Source: Lentzea albidocapillata (GTDB taxonomy: Bacteria; Actinomycetota; Actinomycetes; Mycobacteriales; Pseudonocardiaceae). From it: a stretch of 64,000 nucleotides of DNA. This document shows, in pieces, positions 9,692 through 18,776 of this stretch. Both the position numbers and the translations under genes were made by a program. Each line of letters starts with the position of its first letter. Position 1 is the stretch's first letter. The stretch is taken from contig NZ_JOEA01000010.1 in NCBI RefSeq assembly GCF_000719115.1, forward strand, positions 1-64,000, read 5' to 3'. The notes beneath the pieces were generated by a model that ran no database searches, was not told the DNA's origin, and was given only the letters and a program-made list of their open reading frames with translations.

Positions 9692-10582
9692 TCAGTCCTC
9701 AAGAGTGGTGCGAACGTCGTTGGCCGCGTCGGGCTTGAGCAGCCCGGAGTCCTCGGCCCGCTCGGCGGTGCGGCGGGCGAGCACGCGGTAGCTGGAAAGG
9801 ATCTCGGGTGCCTGCTGCGCGAGCACGTCGAGGTGCTTGCGCAAGGTACCCGTGTCGCCCCGGGCAACCGGACCGGTCAGGGCACGGTCGCCGTGGCGCA
9901 GCGCGTTGTCGAGCGCGGCGGACAGCAACGGGCCGAGCAGTCGCTCGGCGTTGGCGATTCCGGAGCCGGTGAGCAGGTCCGCGGCGTCGCGGACCAGCGT
10001 GATCAGGTGGTTCGCGCCGTGGGCCAGCGCCGAGTGGTAGAGCGGGCGGACGGCCTCGGGGACCCTGACCGGTTCCGCGTCCATCTCGACGACCAGCGCC
10101 TCGCCGACGCTCCAGGCCACCTCGTCGCCGTCCGCGGCCGTGACGCCGACGCACGCGGCGCTCATCCGCTGCAGGTCCTCCGGGCGGCCGGTGAACGTCA
10201 TGACGGGGTGCAGCGCGAGCGTCAGCGCGCCCAGTTCGGCAGCGGGTTCGAGGACCTGCACGCCCATCGCGCCGCTGGTGTGCACGACGATCTGGCCCGC
10301 GCGCAGCGACTCGGTGGCGATGAGGCCCTTGACCAGGCCTTCCAGCTCGTCGTCCGGCACGGCCAGCAGCACCAGGTCGGCGCGCGCGGCGACCTCGGTG
10401 GGGTCGGCGATCGGGACGCCGGGCAGCAACTCGTCCGCGCGGTCGCGGGAAGCCTGCGAGACGGCGGAAACGCCGGTCACCACGTGGCCCGTCCTGGCCA
10501 GCGCGGCGCCCAGCACGGAACCGACGCGGCCTGCCGAGATGACACCGACGGCGAGCCTCGCCGGACGTGGGGTCGCGTCCAT
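9692..10582 (-). CDS. Rossmann-like and DUF2520 domain protein
   Basis: A 296-aa protein with an N-terminal dinucleotide-binding fold (VGVISAGRVGSVLGAALA; GxxxxG variant) and a C-terminal DUF2520 helical domain (from about 140; LHPVMTF and HSALAHGANHLITL). The overall layout resembles pyrroline-5-carboxylate or ketopantoate reductases. It heads the panC-panD-coaX operon, as Rv3603c does, which suggests a role in pantothenate synthesis, possibly as a ketopantoate reductase. No direct proof of that function is known to me. Confidence 0.85.
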   Translation of the reverse strand: MDATPRPARLAVGVISAGRVGSVLGAALARTGHVVTGVSAVSQASRDRADELLPGVPIADPTEVAARADLVLLAVPDDELEGLVKGLIATESLRAGQIVVHTSGAMGVQVLEPAAELGALTLALHPVMTFTGRPEDLQRMSAACVGVTAADGDEVAWSVGEALVVEMDAEPVRVPEAVRPLYHSALAHGANHLITLVRDAADLLTGSGIANAERLLGPLLSAALDNALRHGDRALTGPVARGDTGTLRKHLDVLAQQAPEILSSYRVLARRTAERAEDSGLLKPDAANDVRTTLED

Positions 10583-10684
10583 GCGACTAACTCCTTCTGA
10601 CGTTCCAGTCCCTGGTGCGGGTACCGGACGACGCCGCCGAGGGTAGCTGCGCCGAGTGCCCGTGCACCCGCTCGGTGACCGGAT

Positions 10685-11830
10685 TCACCGGCGGGCGGCG
10701 GCCCTGGCGGCGTGCAGCGAGTCGAGCAGCGCCCCGTGGCGTTGCTCGGCGCTCTGACCGGCCGTTCCCTGCTCGATGCGGTGCCGCAGGAAGGCCAGTT
10801 CGGTGACGGCGATCTGGTAGGTCTTCACGGCCTTGACCGACGCCTCACCCGACTTTCGCTTGACCGCCCGCAGCCAGTTCCGGCGGCCGTTGAGACTGGC
10901 CAGCAGGGCGACCTCGCTGTTGGCGATCCACCGGTTCTGCGCCATCGCGGCGAGCTGCCCGGCGACGATCCGCTGTTCGCGTCTGCGCTGCCACACCACG
11001 ATCGCGACGGCGCCGGCGAACACCGGGACCATGATCAGGAAGTACAGGTTGATGAAGGCCGAACCGGTGCCGACGGTGGTCGAGAAGTTCCACAGCGAGT
11101 GCAGCCCGACGGCCGTGAGGTAGCCACCGATCGGCGCGATGACGCGGACCGTGGCGTTGCCGGTGGTCGCCGCTATGCCGACACCGATGCCCGTCATGGC
11201 CGTGAACAGCGGGTGCGCGAACGGCGAGAGCACCCCGCGCAGCACGAACAGCGCGATCACGCCGCCGCTCATGTCGCCGAGACCGTTCTCCAGGAAGACC
11301 CGGCCGAAGTACCAGATGTTCTCGGTGAACGCGAAGCCCGCGGCCGTGATGCCGGCGTAGACCATGCCGTCCACGACACCGTCGAACTCGTGGCGGCGAC
11401 GGAGGAACACGGCGATGAGGAACGCGGCCTTGGTGGCCTCCTCGACGATCGGCGCCCCGACGACGGCCGTGAACGTCGTGCCGTCGTCGGTCAGCAGGTT
11501 GCCGAGCACCCTGGACGTCTGGTTGAACGCGAGCGAGCTGATGGTCGCGCCGCACGAACCCCAGACGAACGCGAAGAGCAGCATCTTCGCCGGTTCCGGT
11601 TCCCAGCGGTCGATCCAGAGGAACGCGCTCACCACGAACGCGACGGGGATCAGCGCCGCGGCGGCACCGACCAGCAGCGGCTCGATGCCGATGCTCGACG
11701 TACCCAGCGCGAACAGCACTAGCCCGGCCGCGGCGAGCGCGATCAGCGCCACGACGGGGAACAGGACGGTCCAGCGGCGCTGCTCGATGCGCTTCTTCGT
11801 CGGCGTCGGCATGGGGTCGGCGTCGGTCAC
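10685..11830 (-). CDS. PrsW family intramembrane metalloprotease
   Basis: Multi-pass membrane protein of about 381 aa. PrsW features are VEEATKAAFL, EFDGVVDGMVYAGITAAGFAFTEN (shown in part: VYAGITAAGFAF, then TEN), a histidine in SPFAHPLFTAMTG, and GLHSLWN. In Bacillus, PrsW starts site-1 cleavage of anti-sigma factor RsiW; the target here is unknown. A basic cytoplasmic tail of about 90 aa follows the last helix. GTG 11830 (VTDADPMPT) is used; ATG 11812 is possible. It is divergent from the MidA-like gene with almost no spacer, so both mRNAs are probably leaderless. Confidence 0.85.
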   Translation of the reverse strand: MTDADPMPTPTKKRIEQRRWTVLFPVVALIALAAAGLVLFALGTSSIGIEPLLVGAAAALIPVAFVVSAFLWIDRWEPEPAKMLLFAFVWGSCGATISSLAFNQTSRVLGNLLTDDGTTFTAVVGAPIVEEATKAAFLIAVFLRRRHEFDGVVDGMVYAGITAAGFAFTENIWYFGRVFLENGLGDMSGGVIALFVLRGVLSPFAHPLFTAMTGIGVGIAATTGNATVRVIAPIGGYLTAVGLHSLWNFSTTVGTGSAFINLYFLIMVPVFAGAVAIVVWQRRREQRIVAGQLAAMAQNRWIANSEVALLASLNGRRNWLRAVKRKSGEASVKAVKTYQIAVTELAFLRHRIEQGTAGQSAEQRHGALLDSLHAARAAARR

Positions 11831-11860
11831 GGGAAATGACCTTAGATGCACACTTGTCCG

Positions 11861-12775
11861 ATGTTCGACTGGGAAGCCGCTTGGCACGCCGCGTTGTACG
11901 GCCCCGGTGGCTTCTTCGCCCGCGGCGAGAAGCCGTCCGCGCACTTCCGGACGTCTCCGCTGGTCGGTCCGGAGCTCGCGGAGGCCCTGCTGACGTTGCT
12001 GTCGCGGGTGGACGCCGCGCTCGGATTTCCCCCGGTCGTGGACTTCGTGGACGTGGGTGCGGGCGGGGGCGAACTGGCGTTCGCGGTGCGCTCGCTGGCG
12101 TCCGGGTCGCTGGCGGCGCGGCTCCGGGTGACCGCGGTCGAGGTCGGTCCTCCCGTTGAGCTGCCTGGGGTTCGGTGGACCTCGTCCGTACCCCCGTGCG
12201 TCGGGCTGCTGGTCGGGCACGAATGGCTCGACGCGATCCCCTGCCCGGTGGTGACCGGGCCTTCCGCCGACCCATGGATCACCCGGTGGTGGCCTGCGCT
12301 GGCCGATGGCGCCCTGGCCGAGGTCGGGGCACCCCGGGACGCGGCCTGGGCCGCGGCGGTGTCGTCGGTGCGTGGCGCGGCGTTGGCGATCGACTATGGG
12401 CACCTCGCGTCCTCGCGGCGGTTCACGCTGACGGGGTATCGGGGCGGGCAGCAGGTGGAGCCGGTGTTCGACGGGTCCTGCGACATCACGGCGCACGTGG
12501 CGTTCGACGCGTGCGCTGCCGCGGCCGGCGGGGACTTCGTGCTGGTGTCGCAGCGGGATGCCTTGCGCGCCTTGGGATTGAGCGGTTCTGTTCGTGGTTC
12601 CGGGTGGGACTGGCTGGAGTCGGCCGCGCGGGCCGGACGGATCGCCGAGCTGCGTGATCCGTCCGGGTTGGGCGGCTTCGGGTGGCTGCTGCACGGGAAC
12701 GGGGTCGCGGTGGCGGACCTGCTGCCGGAGCTGCCGCCCTGGCGTCCGAATCCCGCCAGCTTTTCCACCGGCTGA
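11861..12775 (+). CDS. MidA/NDUFAF7-family SAM-dependent methyltransferase (COG1565, DUF185)
   Basis: A 304-aa methyltransferase. The N-terminus FDWEAAWHAALYGPGGFFARG with HFRTSPLVGPE matches the family entry (YGpGGFF...HFrTS). The SAM loop is FVDVGAGGGEL, the family-specific HEWLDAIP corresponds to NELLDALP, and CDITAHVAFDA to DlTahVdF. Human NDUFAF7 dimethylates Arg85 of complex I subunit NDUFS2, the NuoD homologue. Here a NuoD-like gene lies 560 bases downstream on the same strand. ATG 11861 chosen; ATG 11846 would add five residues. No Shine-Dalgarno visible. Confidence 0.85.
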   Translation: MFDWEAAWHAALYGPGGFFARGEKPSAHFRTSPLVGPELAEALLTLLSRVDAALGFPPVVDFVDVGAGGGELAFAVRSLASGSLAARLRVTAVEVGPPVELPGVRWTSSVPPCVGLLVGHEWLDAIPCPVVTGPSADPWITRWWPALADGALAEVGAPRDAAWAAAVSSVRGAALAIDYGHLASSRRFTLTGYRGGQQVEPVFDGSCDITAHVAFDACAAAAGGDFVLVSQRDALRALGLSGSVRGSGWDWLESAARAGRIAELRDPSGLGGFGWLLHGNGVAVADLLPELPPWRPNPASFSTG

Positions 12776-12792
12776 CGACGATCGTCGTCTTC

Positions 12793-13215
12793 ATGCGAAT
12801 CCACACCGTGTCGCCGTCCGACTCGTTCTCCGACCCCGGCCGTGAGTACCGCGCCTCCGAGCCCGGCGTGCCGTTGCGCTGCTGTCTGCGGAAGTCACTG
12901 GAGGCGGAGCCGGTGTGGCTGTTCCGCTACTCGCCTTCGTCCGGGAAGGGCCCGTACGCCGAGGTGGGCCCGGTCTTCACGCACGTGGACTGCCCGGAGG
13001 CCCCTTCGTTGGATCGTCTCCCTGTTGAATTGTTGAACAATCCCCGGATCCTACGTTCCTACAACGCCGCAGGTCAGATCGTCGACGGCGAGGTGGCGGA
13101 GCCCGGATCGTTCGATCGTGCGATTGCAGGATTGTTGAACAATCCCGCAATCGAGTCGGTGCAGGTCCGCAGCGTGTCGCACGGCTGCTTCTTCTTCGCG
13201 GTCACCAGGGCGTGA
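12793..13215 (+). CDS. DUF1203 domain protein
   Basis: A 140-aa protein starting MRIHTVSPSDSF, 17 bases after the MidA-like gene and probably co-transcribed. Family features are the EPGVPLRCCLRKS block, a PYAEVGPVFTHVDC segment, and a C-terminal VRSVSHGCFFFAVTRA. Several cysteines are conserved in the block; no catalytic assignment exists. Two near-identical GGATTGTTGAACAATCC-like stretches occur in the gene (13025-13050 and 13129-13145), encoding LLNNP twice. Confidence 0.75.
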   Translation: MRIHTVSPSDSFSDPGREYRASEPGVPLRCCLRKSLEAEPVWLFRYSPSSGKGPYAEVGPVFTHVDCPEAPSLDRLPVELLNNPRILRSYNAAGQIVDGEVAEPGSFDRAIAGLLNNPAIESVQVRSVSHGCFFFAVTRA

Positions 13216-13332
13216 GTCGGATGCCTCGGCAGCGTCGTCCGGGATACCGACCCGCACGACGGCGCGCTGATCCGGCTCTGCCACGCCGAACTGCGTGAGC
13301 TTCACCGGTGTCGACATGACACGATTGCCGGC

Positions 13333-14418
13333 GTGAGCGAGCAGATCACCGTCGGCGTAGGCGCAGGCGCCCGCTACCTGGGCGTGGACCGCGTGATCGA
13401 TCTGGGCCCACTGCACCCGTCGGCCCACGGCGCCTACCGCCTGCGCCTGACCGTCACGCCGGACCTCGTGATCACCGCCGCCGAACCGCTGGTGGGCCAC
13501 CTCCACCGCGGCGCCGAGAAGCTCTTCGAGGTGCGCGACTACCGGCAGGTCCTGACGCTCGCCAACCGCCACGACTGGCTTTCGGCGTTCTGCAACGAAC
13601 TCGCTGTCGCACTCGCCGTTGAGCGCATGACGGGCATGGACGTCCCGGCCCGCGCGCAATGGTTGCGGGCCCTGCTGTGCGAACTGAACCGCCTGATGGC
13701 GCACATGGTCTTCCTGACCCCGTTGTCTCCCAACGCCGCCACGTACCGCGAGGGTGTGCAGGCACTGATGGAGGAGGCGTCGGGCGGGCGCATCCACTTC
13801 ATGTTCAACAGGATCGGCGGCCTGCGCGAGGACGTCCCGGCCGGCTGGACCGAGCGGGTCGCCGCCTTCCTGTCCACTGTGGACACAGAAACGCTGACCA
13901 TCGATTTCGGTGCGCTCGAAGGACTCGGAGTGCTGCCGCACGAGGACGCGCTGGCGTACGGGGTCACCGGGCCCATCGGGCGGGCCAGCGGAGTGGACTT
14001 CGACCTGCGCCGTGACGACCCGCTGCCCGCTTACAAGGCGTTGGGCTTCTCCCCCGTGGTTCGGACCGAGGGCGATGCGGCCGCGCGTGTCCGGTGTCTT
14101 CTCGACGAGGTCCAGAAGTCGGTGGAGCTGGCGCGCGCGTGCCTGGAGCAGTTGCCTCAAGGGCCGGTGAACCTCCGGCTGCCCAAGGCCATCAAGGCGC
14201 CCGAGGGTTCCGTCTACACGCGCGTCGAGGCGCCGCTGGGCACTTCGGGCGTGCATCTGTCGTCGCGCGGCGAGAAGACGCCGTGGCGGCTCAAGCTCCG
14301 CACGCCGTCGTTCAACAACGTTCAGGCGCTGTCCGCGCTTCTGCCCGGCACGAAGGTGGACGACCTGCCGGCCGTGCTGAGCTCGTTCGCCGTGGTCGTC
14401 GGCGACATCGACAAGTAG
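13333..14418 (+). CDS. Orphan NADH-quinone oxidoreductase subunit D-like protein
   Basis: A 361-aa homologue of the 49-kDa/NuoD subunit encoded away from any nuo cluster. Conserved elements are GPLHPSAHGAYRL (with the quinone-site His, H32), GHLHRGAEKLFE (R59 aligns with NDUFS2 Arg85), LCELNRLMAHM, VTGPIGRASG and the C-terminal FNNVQALSALL with VVVGDIDK. The quinone-site Tyr (bovine Y108, in LDY) is replaced by Trp (HDW, W82). Either it serves a variant complex I or hydrogenase-like complex, or it has a new role. GTG start at 13333. The MidA-like and DUF1203 genes lie just upstream. Confidence 0.85.
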   Translation: MSEQITVGVGAGARYLGVDRVIDLGPLHPSAHGAYRLRLTVTPDLVITAAEPLVGHLHRGAEKLFEVRDYRQVLTLANRHDWLSAFCNELAVALAVERMTGMDVPARAQWLRALLCELNRLMAHMVFLTPLSPNAATYREGVQALMEEASGGRIHFMFNRIGGLREDVPAGWTERVAAFLSTVDTETLTIDFGALEGLGVLPHEDALAYGVTGPIGRASGVDFDLRRDDPLPAYKALGFSPVVRTEGDAAARVRCLLDEVQKSVELARACLEQLPQGPVNLRLPKAIKAPEGSVYTRVEAPLGTSGVHLSSRGEKTPWRLKLRTPSFNNVQALSALLPGTKVDDLPAVLSSFAVVVGDIDK

Positions 14419-14432
14419 CCGCCGGCGAAGAA

Positions 14433-15935
14433 CTAGTCTTCGCGGCGGCGCCGGCGACGAGGTGCGTCGCCTCCGCCCAGCGATGCCAGCAGTTCGCTCA
14501 CCGACTTGCCGTCCGCATGCGCGCCCGACGGGTCTTCCGGCGCGGCACGGCGGCCCGTCGAGACCGCGGGCAGGCGGGCGGACGAGTCCTCGGCGACCCG
14601 GCGGCCGGAGACCGGGGCCTCGTCGGCCGGGGAACGCCGGGGCGAGACCGCCGGGAGCCTGGCCGACGACTGCTCGGCGGCGGAACGGCGGCCCACCGGG
14701 GGCAGCGACACCAGCGAGTCCTCGGAGGCGGTGCGGCGGGGTGTCCGCTCGTCGGAGCGGCGGCTGGGGCTCGGGGCGTCCGGCTTCAGGGTCTCCCACG
14801 AGCCGCTGTCCTGCACCGGAGCCTGAGCCGGCCGGTCGTCCGCCCGGCGGCGGCCTCCGCCGGCCGCCAGGGCCTTCGGGTCGATCATCTCGGTGCGCTC
14901 GGCGACGCGGGAACGTGGTTCGGGCTTGCGGGTCTCCACCGACTTCGCGACTGCCGCGGGGGCCTTCGGGGGCTGCTCCGGGCGCGACAACGCCTCGGTG
15001 CGGGCCGGGGGCTGCGGCGGGCGCGGCACCCGTTCGGTGCGGTGGACCTGTGCCTGCACCGGCTGGGCCTGCACCGGCTGGGCCTTCACGGTGGGGGGCG
15101 GCGGGGCCTTCTGGGGAGCCGGGGTGGCGCCGCTGAGCCTGGCCGAGACGGCGGCCGCCGCCGAGGCCGGGCGGGGCTGCGGCCTGGCCGGTTCCTGCTT
15201 CGCGGCCTTCAGCGGCTCGCGGCGGACCACGGCGGGCTGCGGGCGCGGCGAGTTCCTGGCCGGGTCCGGGCGCACGGGCTCGGGGCGCGCCTGCTCGCGG
15301 CGCGGGGGCTGCATCTTGGCGTCGTGGGCCACGCGCTCGATCAGTTCGGTGCGCTCGGACGGCTTCTCCGAGGTGACGGACGACGTCGCGGCGATCACCG
15401 GCTTGGCGTTGATGACGCGCTGTTCGGGCGCCGCCGCCAGCCGTGTCGCTTCCGAGCCGATCGAACGCAGGCGGGTCGACTCGGCGCGCAGGGCCACACG
15501 TTCGACGAGGACGTCGCCGCCGAGCAGGCCTTGGAGGTTGTCGCGCAGCGCGTGCAGATCGGCGCGCAGGGCCTCGATGTCCGCGCGCGACTCTTCCTCG
15601 ATGCGCTTGCGGGTCTCCGACTCGATCTCGAGCTCGTACTCGCGGCGGGCGGCGACCTCGCGCTCCAGTTCCAGTTCGTAGACGGACTGGAGATCGGCCA
15701 CCTCGTCGTCACGTTCCGTGACCTGCCTGCGATACCTCGCAGCGAGGAAGGCACCCACCAGAGCCGCCCACAACGCGGCCACCACGGCCAGACGCAGCAT
15801 GCGGGCGCTGTCACTCAGCACGAGCACCGCCGCGGCCACGAGGGCGAGCGCCAATGCCGCTACCAACAGCAATCGCCCTGAGCCACGACCGTGATCATCT
15901 CGCTCGTCGTCGGTCGACGCGCCTCGCCCGGTCAT
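14433..15935 (-). CDS. DUF6779-like membrane protein with long Pro/Arg/Ala-rich tail
   Basis: A 500-aa protein in the position of Rv3604c. Two membrane helices (about 20-42 and 48-67) precede a coiled coil (about 70-140, QVTERDDEVADLQSVYELEL onward). A long disordered Pro/Arg/Ala-rich region with ERTELI / ERTEMI repeats and SSARLPAVS repeats follows. The end is DAPRRRRRRED. Function unknown; topology suggests a membrane-anchored scaffold with a cytoplasmic tail. ATG 15935 is chosen; GTG 15941 is also possible. It is the distal gene of the ftsH-fol operon and converges on the NuoD-like gene. Confidence 0.8.
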   Translation of the reverse strand: MTGRGASTDDERDDHGRGSGRLLLVAALALALVAAAVLVLSDSARMLRLAVVAALWAALVGAFLAARYRRQVTERDDEVADLQSVYELELEREVAARREYELEIESETRKRIEEESRADIEALRADLHALRDNLQGLLGGDVLVERVALRAESTRLRSIGSEATRLAAAPEQRVINAKPVIAATSSVTSEKPSERTELIERVAHDAKMQPPRREQARPEPVRPDPARNSPRPQPAVVRREPLKAAKQEPARPQPRPASAAAAVSARLSGATPAPQKAPPPPTVKAQPVQAQPVQAQVHRTERVPRPPQPPARTEALSRPEQPPKAPAAVAKSVETRKPEPRSRVAERTEMIDPKALAAGGGRRRADDRPAQAPVQDSGSWETLKPDAPSPSRRSDERTPRRTASEDSLVSLPPVGRRSAAEQSSARLPAVSPRRSPADEAPVSGRRVAEDSSARLPAVSTGRRAAPEDPSGAHADGKSVSELLASLGGGDAPRRRRRRED

Positions 15936-15985
15936 GCGCACTACGGTACCGCGTAGTTATGTGACTGAGACCTATGGCCGGGTAT

Positions 15986-16438
15986 CTAATCCTTCCCGGA
16001 ACCCTCTTCCGGCGTCTTGCAGCAGTGCTCCAGCCACAGCGCCGCAGCCGTCAGCGCGACCGCCGCGATCACCCCGACAACGCCCGCCACCAGGTCGTTC
16101 GAGGCCGCGGGGAACGAGTCGCGGACGGGCAGGACGAAGATCAGCAAACCGGTCCAGGCACCGAACATCAGAGCGCCCAGAACGGACGAGGCCTTCGCCA
16201 GCACGACCGCTCGGGCGGCCGTCAGCGGCTGCACCGGACGCGCGCCCCGCCGGCGCTGGATCCTGGCCCGCAACGAGAACGCGAAGACGGCCTCCACGAC
16301 CGCGATGACGAACAGCGTCGACCCGGCCAGCAGAGGCAACGGCGGCAACGAGTCGTACGTGAGCCGCAGCAGCAGATGCGCGAGCAGACCGCCGACGATC
16401 GCAACGGACGCCAGATCGCGAGGACGGGTGAACTTCAC
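15986..16438 (-). CDS. DUF3180 membrane protein
   Basis: A 150-aa protein with four membrane helices (VAIVGGLLAHLLL, LLAGSTLFVIAVVEAVF, VLGALMFGAWTGLLIFV, VVGVIAAVALTAAALWL). It starts VKFTRPRDL at GTG 16438, overlapping the folK stop by four bases (GTGA). It is the Rv3605c equivalent and consistently follows folK in actinobacteria. Function unknown. Confidence 0.88.
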   Translation of the reverse strand: MKFTRPRDLASVAIVGGLLAHLLLRLTYDSLPPLPLLAGSTLFVIAVVEAVFAFSLRARIQRRRGARPVQPLTAARAVVLAKASSVLGALMFGAWTGLLIFVLPVRDSFPAASNDLVAGVVGVIAAVALTAAALWLEHCCKTPEEGSGKD

Positions 16439-16929
16439 GCTTCCATCCAACCCGAAAGCACGAGATCGTCGCGCCGCCGCACGCCTTCGGCCGAAAACTG
16501 CAGGCCCGCAACGGGTCCGTGGCCCGCCAGCACCGCGTCCGGCTCGACGTCGAGCCACGGGATGAGAACTGTTGCGCGCTCAAACGCCCCAGGATGCGGC
16601 AGCAGCAGGTCCGGGTGGTCCGAAGTCACCCCGTCCACCGAAACCACGTCCACGTCCAATGTGCGGGGGCCCCAGCGCTTCTCCCGCACGCGTCCGGCGG
16701 CGTTCTCCAACGCCTGACCGCGCCGCAGCCAGCCCCACTCGTCCACGTCGTCCGAAGAGACGATCACGATGGCGTTCAGGAAGTCCGGCTGGTCCTCGAC
16801 GCCCCACGCCGCCGTCTCGTACACCGGCGACACAGCGACGACGAACGGCCGCAACCCGTCCACGGCGGACTGCAGGAACGAAAACCGGTCGCCGAGGTTC
16901 GAGCCGATCGAGAGGACCGCGCGGCTCAA
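16435..16929 (-). CDS. folK: 6-hydroxymethyl-7,8-dihydropterin pyrophosphokinase
   Basis: Transfers pyrophosphate from ATP to hydroxymethyl-dihydropterin in folate synthesis (164 aa). Signatures are [43 protein letters not shown] and [14 protein letters not shown] at 16929 overlaps the folB stop (TTGA), so the start is set by coupling. Confidence 0.94.
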   Translation of the reverse strand: MSRAVLSIGSNLGDRFSFLQSAVDGLRPFVVAVSPVYETAAWGVEDQPDFLNAIVIVSSDDVDEWGWLRRGQALENAAGRVREKRWGPRTLDVDVVSVDGVTSDHPDLLLPHPGAFERATVLIPWLDVEPDAVLAGHGPVAGLQFSAEGVRRRDDLVLSGWMEA

Positions 16930-17318
16930 CGGGCTTCCTTGGGCAGCGGCGCGGCCAGCCGGCGCGACCGGCGGATCGTCACCGACACGTCGTCGAACGT
17001 CAGCGGGATCGGCGCGGACGGCTTGTGCAGTGTCACCTCGACCGCGTGCAGCCGTGAGTCCGCCATCGCGGCGTCGGCGATACGGCCGGCCACGGTCTCG
17101 ATGAGATCGCACGGCTCGCCACCGATGATCCCCGCGGCCATCTCGGCCAGCTCGCCGTAGTGGTAGGTCTCTTTCAGGTCGTCGGTGCGGGCCGCCGCGC
17201 TCAGGTCCAGCCAGAGCGTGACGTCGACGACGAACTCCTGCCCGTCGCGCTTCTCGTGCTCGAACACCCCGTGGTTGCCGCGCACCCGCAGGCCCGTCAA
17301 CGTGATCCGGTCAGCCAT
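16926..17318 (-). CDS. folB: Dihydroneopterin aldolase
   Basis: A 130-aa aldolase/epimerase that releases glycolaldehyde from dihydroneopterin. It shows [20 protein letters not shown], the [11 protein letters not shown] strand, YHYGELAE and the catalytic lysine in [10 protein letters not shown]. Its start lies inside the end of folP (8-base overlap), and its stop overlaps folK. Confidence 0.94.
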   Translation of the reverse strand: MADRITLTGLRVRGNHGVFEHEKRDGQEFVVDVTLWLDLSAAARTDDLKETYHYGELAEMAAGIIGGEPCDLIETVAGRIADAAMADSRLHAVEVTLHKPSAPIPLTFDDVSVTIRRSRRLAAPLPKEAR

Positions 17319-18132
17319 GTCCCCGCCTCCACGCAGCGGCGACGGCGACCGCGTCCAGCGTCCGGTCGACGTCGTGCACCCGCACACCCCACGCTCCGTT
17401 GAACGCGGCCAGAGCGGACACCGCCGCGGTCGCGTCCTCCCTGCCGTCCGGTGGACGGTTGCCGAGCAACGTGCCGAGGAAGCGTTTGCGCGACGCCCCC
17501 ACCAGCACCGGGAAGCCCAGCTCGACCAGTTCGTCCAGGCGCTGCAACAACTCCCAGTTGTGGTCGCCGAGCTTCGCGAACCCCAGCCCCGGATCGAGCA
17601 CGATCGACGACTCCGCGACACCGGCGGCCAGCGCGGCCTCGACGCGCTCCAGCAACTCCGTGCGAACGTCCGTCACCACGTCGTCGTACGTCGCCAGCGT
17701 GTCCATCTCCGTGCTGTGCCCACGCCAGTGCATGAGCACGTACGGAACTCCGGCCGCGGCGACGACAGCGGCCATCCCGGGATCGGCCAGGCCACCGGAC
17801 ACGTCATTGACGATCGACGCGCCCGCCTCCAACGCCGCTGCGGCAACGGAAGCGCGCATGGTGTCCACGCTGACCGGCACGCCCTCACCGGTCAGCGCCC
17901 TGATCACCGGCACGATGCGGGCGATCTCCTCGGCCGGTGCCACGCGCTTGGCTCCGGGCCGGGTCGACTCGCCACCCACGTCGATCATGTCCGCACCGCG
18001 CTCGAACATCTCGACGCCGTGCGCGACCGCGTCCCGCCGGTCGATGTAGCGGCCACCGTCGGAGAACGAATCGGGCGTCACGTTCAGCACGCCCATCACG
18101 ACACAGCGGCCGGGACGATGCAGACCGTTCAC
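17311..18132 (-). CDS. folP: Dihydropteroate synthase
   Basis: Joins p-aminobenzoate to the pterin; the sulfonamide target (273 aa). TIM-barrel motifs are [51 protein letters not shown] and [12 protein letters not shown] 18132 overlaps the folE stop by four bases; the longer upstream frame is a shadow of folE. Confidence 0.95.
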   Translation of the reverse strand: MNGLHRPGRCVVMGVLNVTPDSFSDGGRYIDRRDAVAHGVEMFERGADMIDVGGESTRPGAKRVAPAEEIARIVPVIRALTGEGVPVSVDTMRASVAAAALEAGASIVNDVSGGLADPGMAAVVAAAGVPYVLMHWRGHSTEMDTLATYDDVVTDVRTELLERVEAALAAGVAESSIVLDPGLGFAKLGDHNWELLQRLDELVELGFPVLVGASRKRFLGTLLGNRPPDGREDATAAVSALAAFNGAWGVRVHDVDRTLDAVAVAAAWRRGHG

Positions 18133-18776
18133 CTCGACCGGCCCCTGATCAGTTCGATCGCTTCCGCCCGTGAGGACGCGGACGTGCGCAGCAACCCCCG
18201 CACCGCCGACGTCGTCGTGCGGGAACCGGGCTTGCGCACACCGCGCATGCCCATGCACAGGTGCTCGGCCTCCATCACGACGATCACGCCGCGCGGCTCC
18301 AGCTTGCGCACCAGGGCGTCCGCGACCTGCGACGTGAGCCGCTCCTGCACCTGCGGCCGCTTCGAGTAGAGGTCGACGAGCCTCGCGAGCTTCGACAACC
18401 CCGTCACGCGGCCGTGCTCGTTCGGGATGTATCCGACGTGCGCGACGCCGTGGAACGGCAGTAGGTGGTGCTCGCAGAAGCTGAACATCGGGATGTCCGT
18501 GAGGAGGACGAGCTCCTCGTGGCTCTCGTCGAACGTCTTCGCGAGGACGCTGTCCGGCTCGGTGTAGAGACCGGCGAACAACTCCCGGTAAGCGCGCGCC
18601 ACCCGTGCGGGTGTCTCGCGCAGACCCTCCCGGTCCGGATCCTCACCGCACGCGATCAACAGCTCGCGCACCGCAGCCTCCGCGCGCGCATGGTCGAAGA
18701 CCCGCCGCGCGGAGACGCCGGCCTCCCCGTCGTGGGTGAGGCCGGCGTCTCCGTCGAGCTGGTTTTGCTCGGTCAC
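18129..18776 (-). CDS. folE: GTP cyclohydrolase I
   Basis: First enzyme of folate synthesis (215 aa), converting GTP to dihydroneopterin triphosphate. Zinc and active-site elements are [39 protein letters not shown] and the second cysteine in [20 protein letters not shown] 18776 overlaps the ftsH stop (GTGA), so folate synthesis is translationally tied to the ftsH message. Confidence 0.95.
   Translation of the reverse strand: MTEQNQLDGDAGLTHDGEAGVSARRVFDHARAEAAVRELLIACGEDPDREGLRETPARVARAYRELFAGLYTEPDSVLAKTFDESHEELVLLTDIPMFSFCEHHLLPFHGVAHVGYIPNEHGRVTGLSKLARLVDLYSKRPQVQERLTSQVADALVRKLEPRGVIVVMEAEHLCMGMRGVRKPGSRTTTSAVRGLLRTSASSRAEAIELIRGRSR

Noticed and set aside
13051-14799. 582-codon minus-strand open frame across the NuoD-like gene
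   Set aside because: Arg/Gly/Pro-rich antisense shadow typical of high-GC DNA; the plus strand encodes a recognisable protein.
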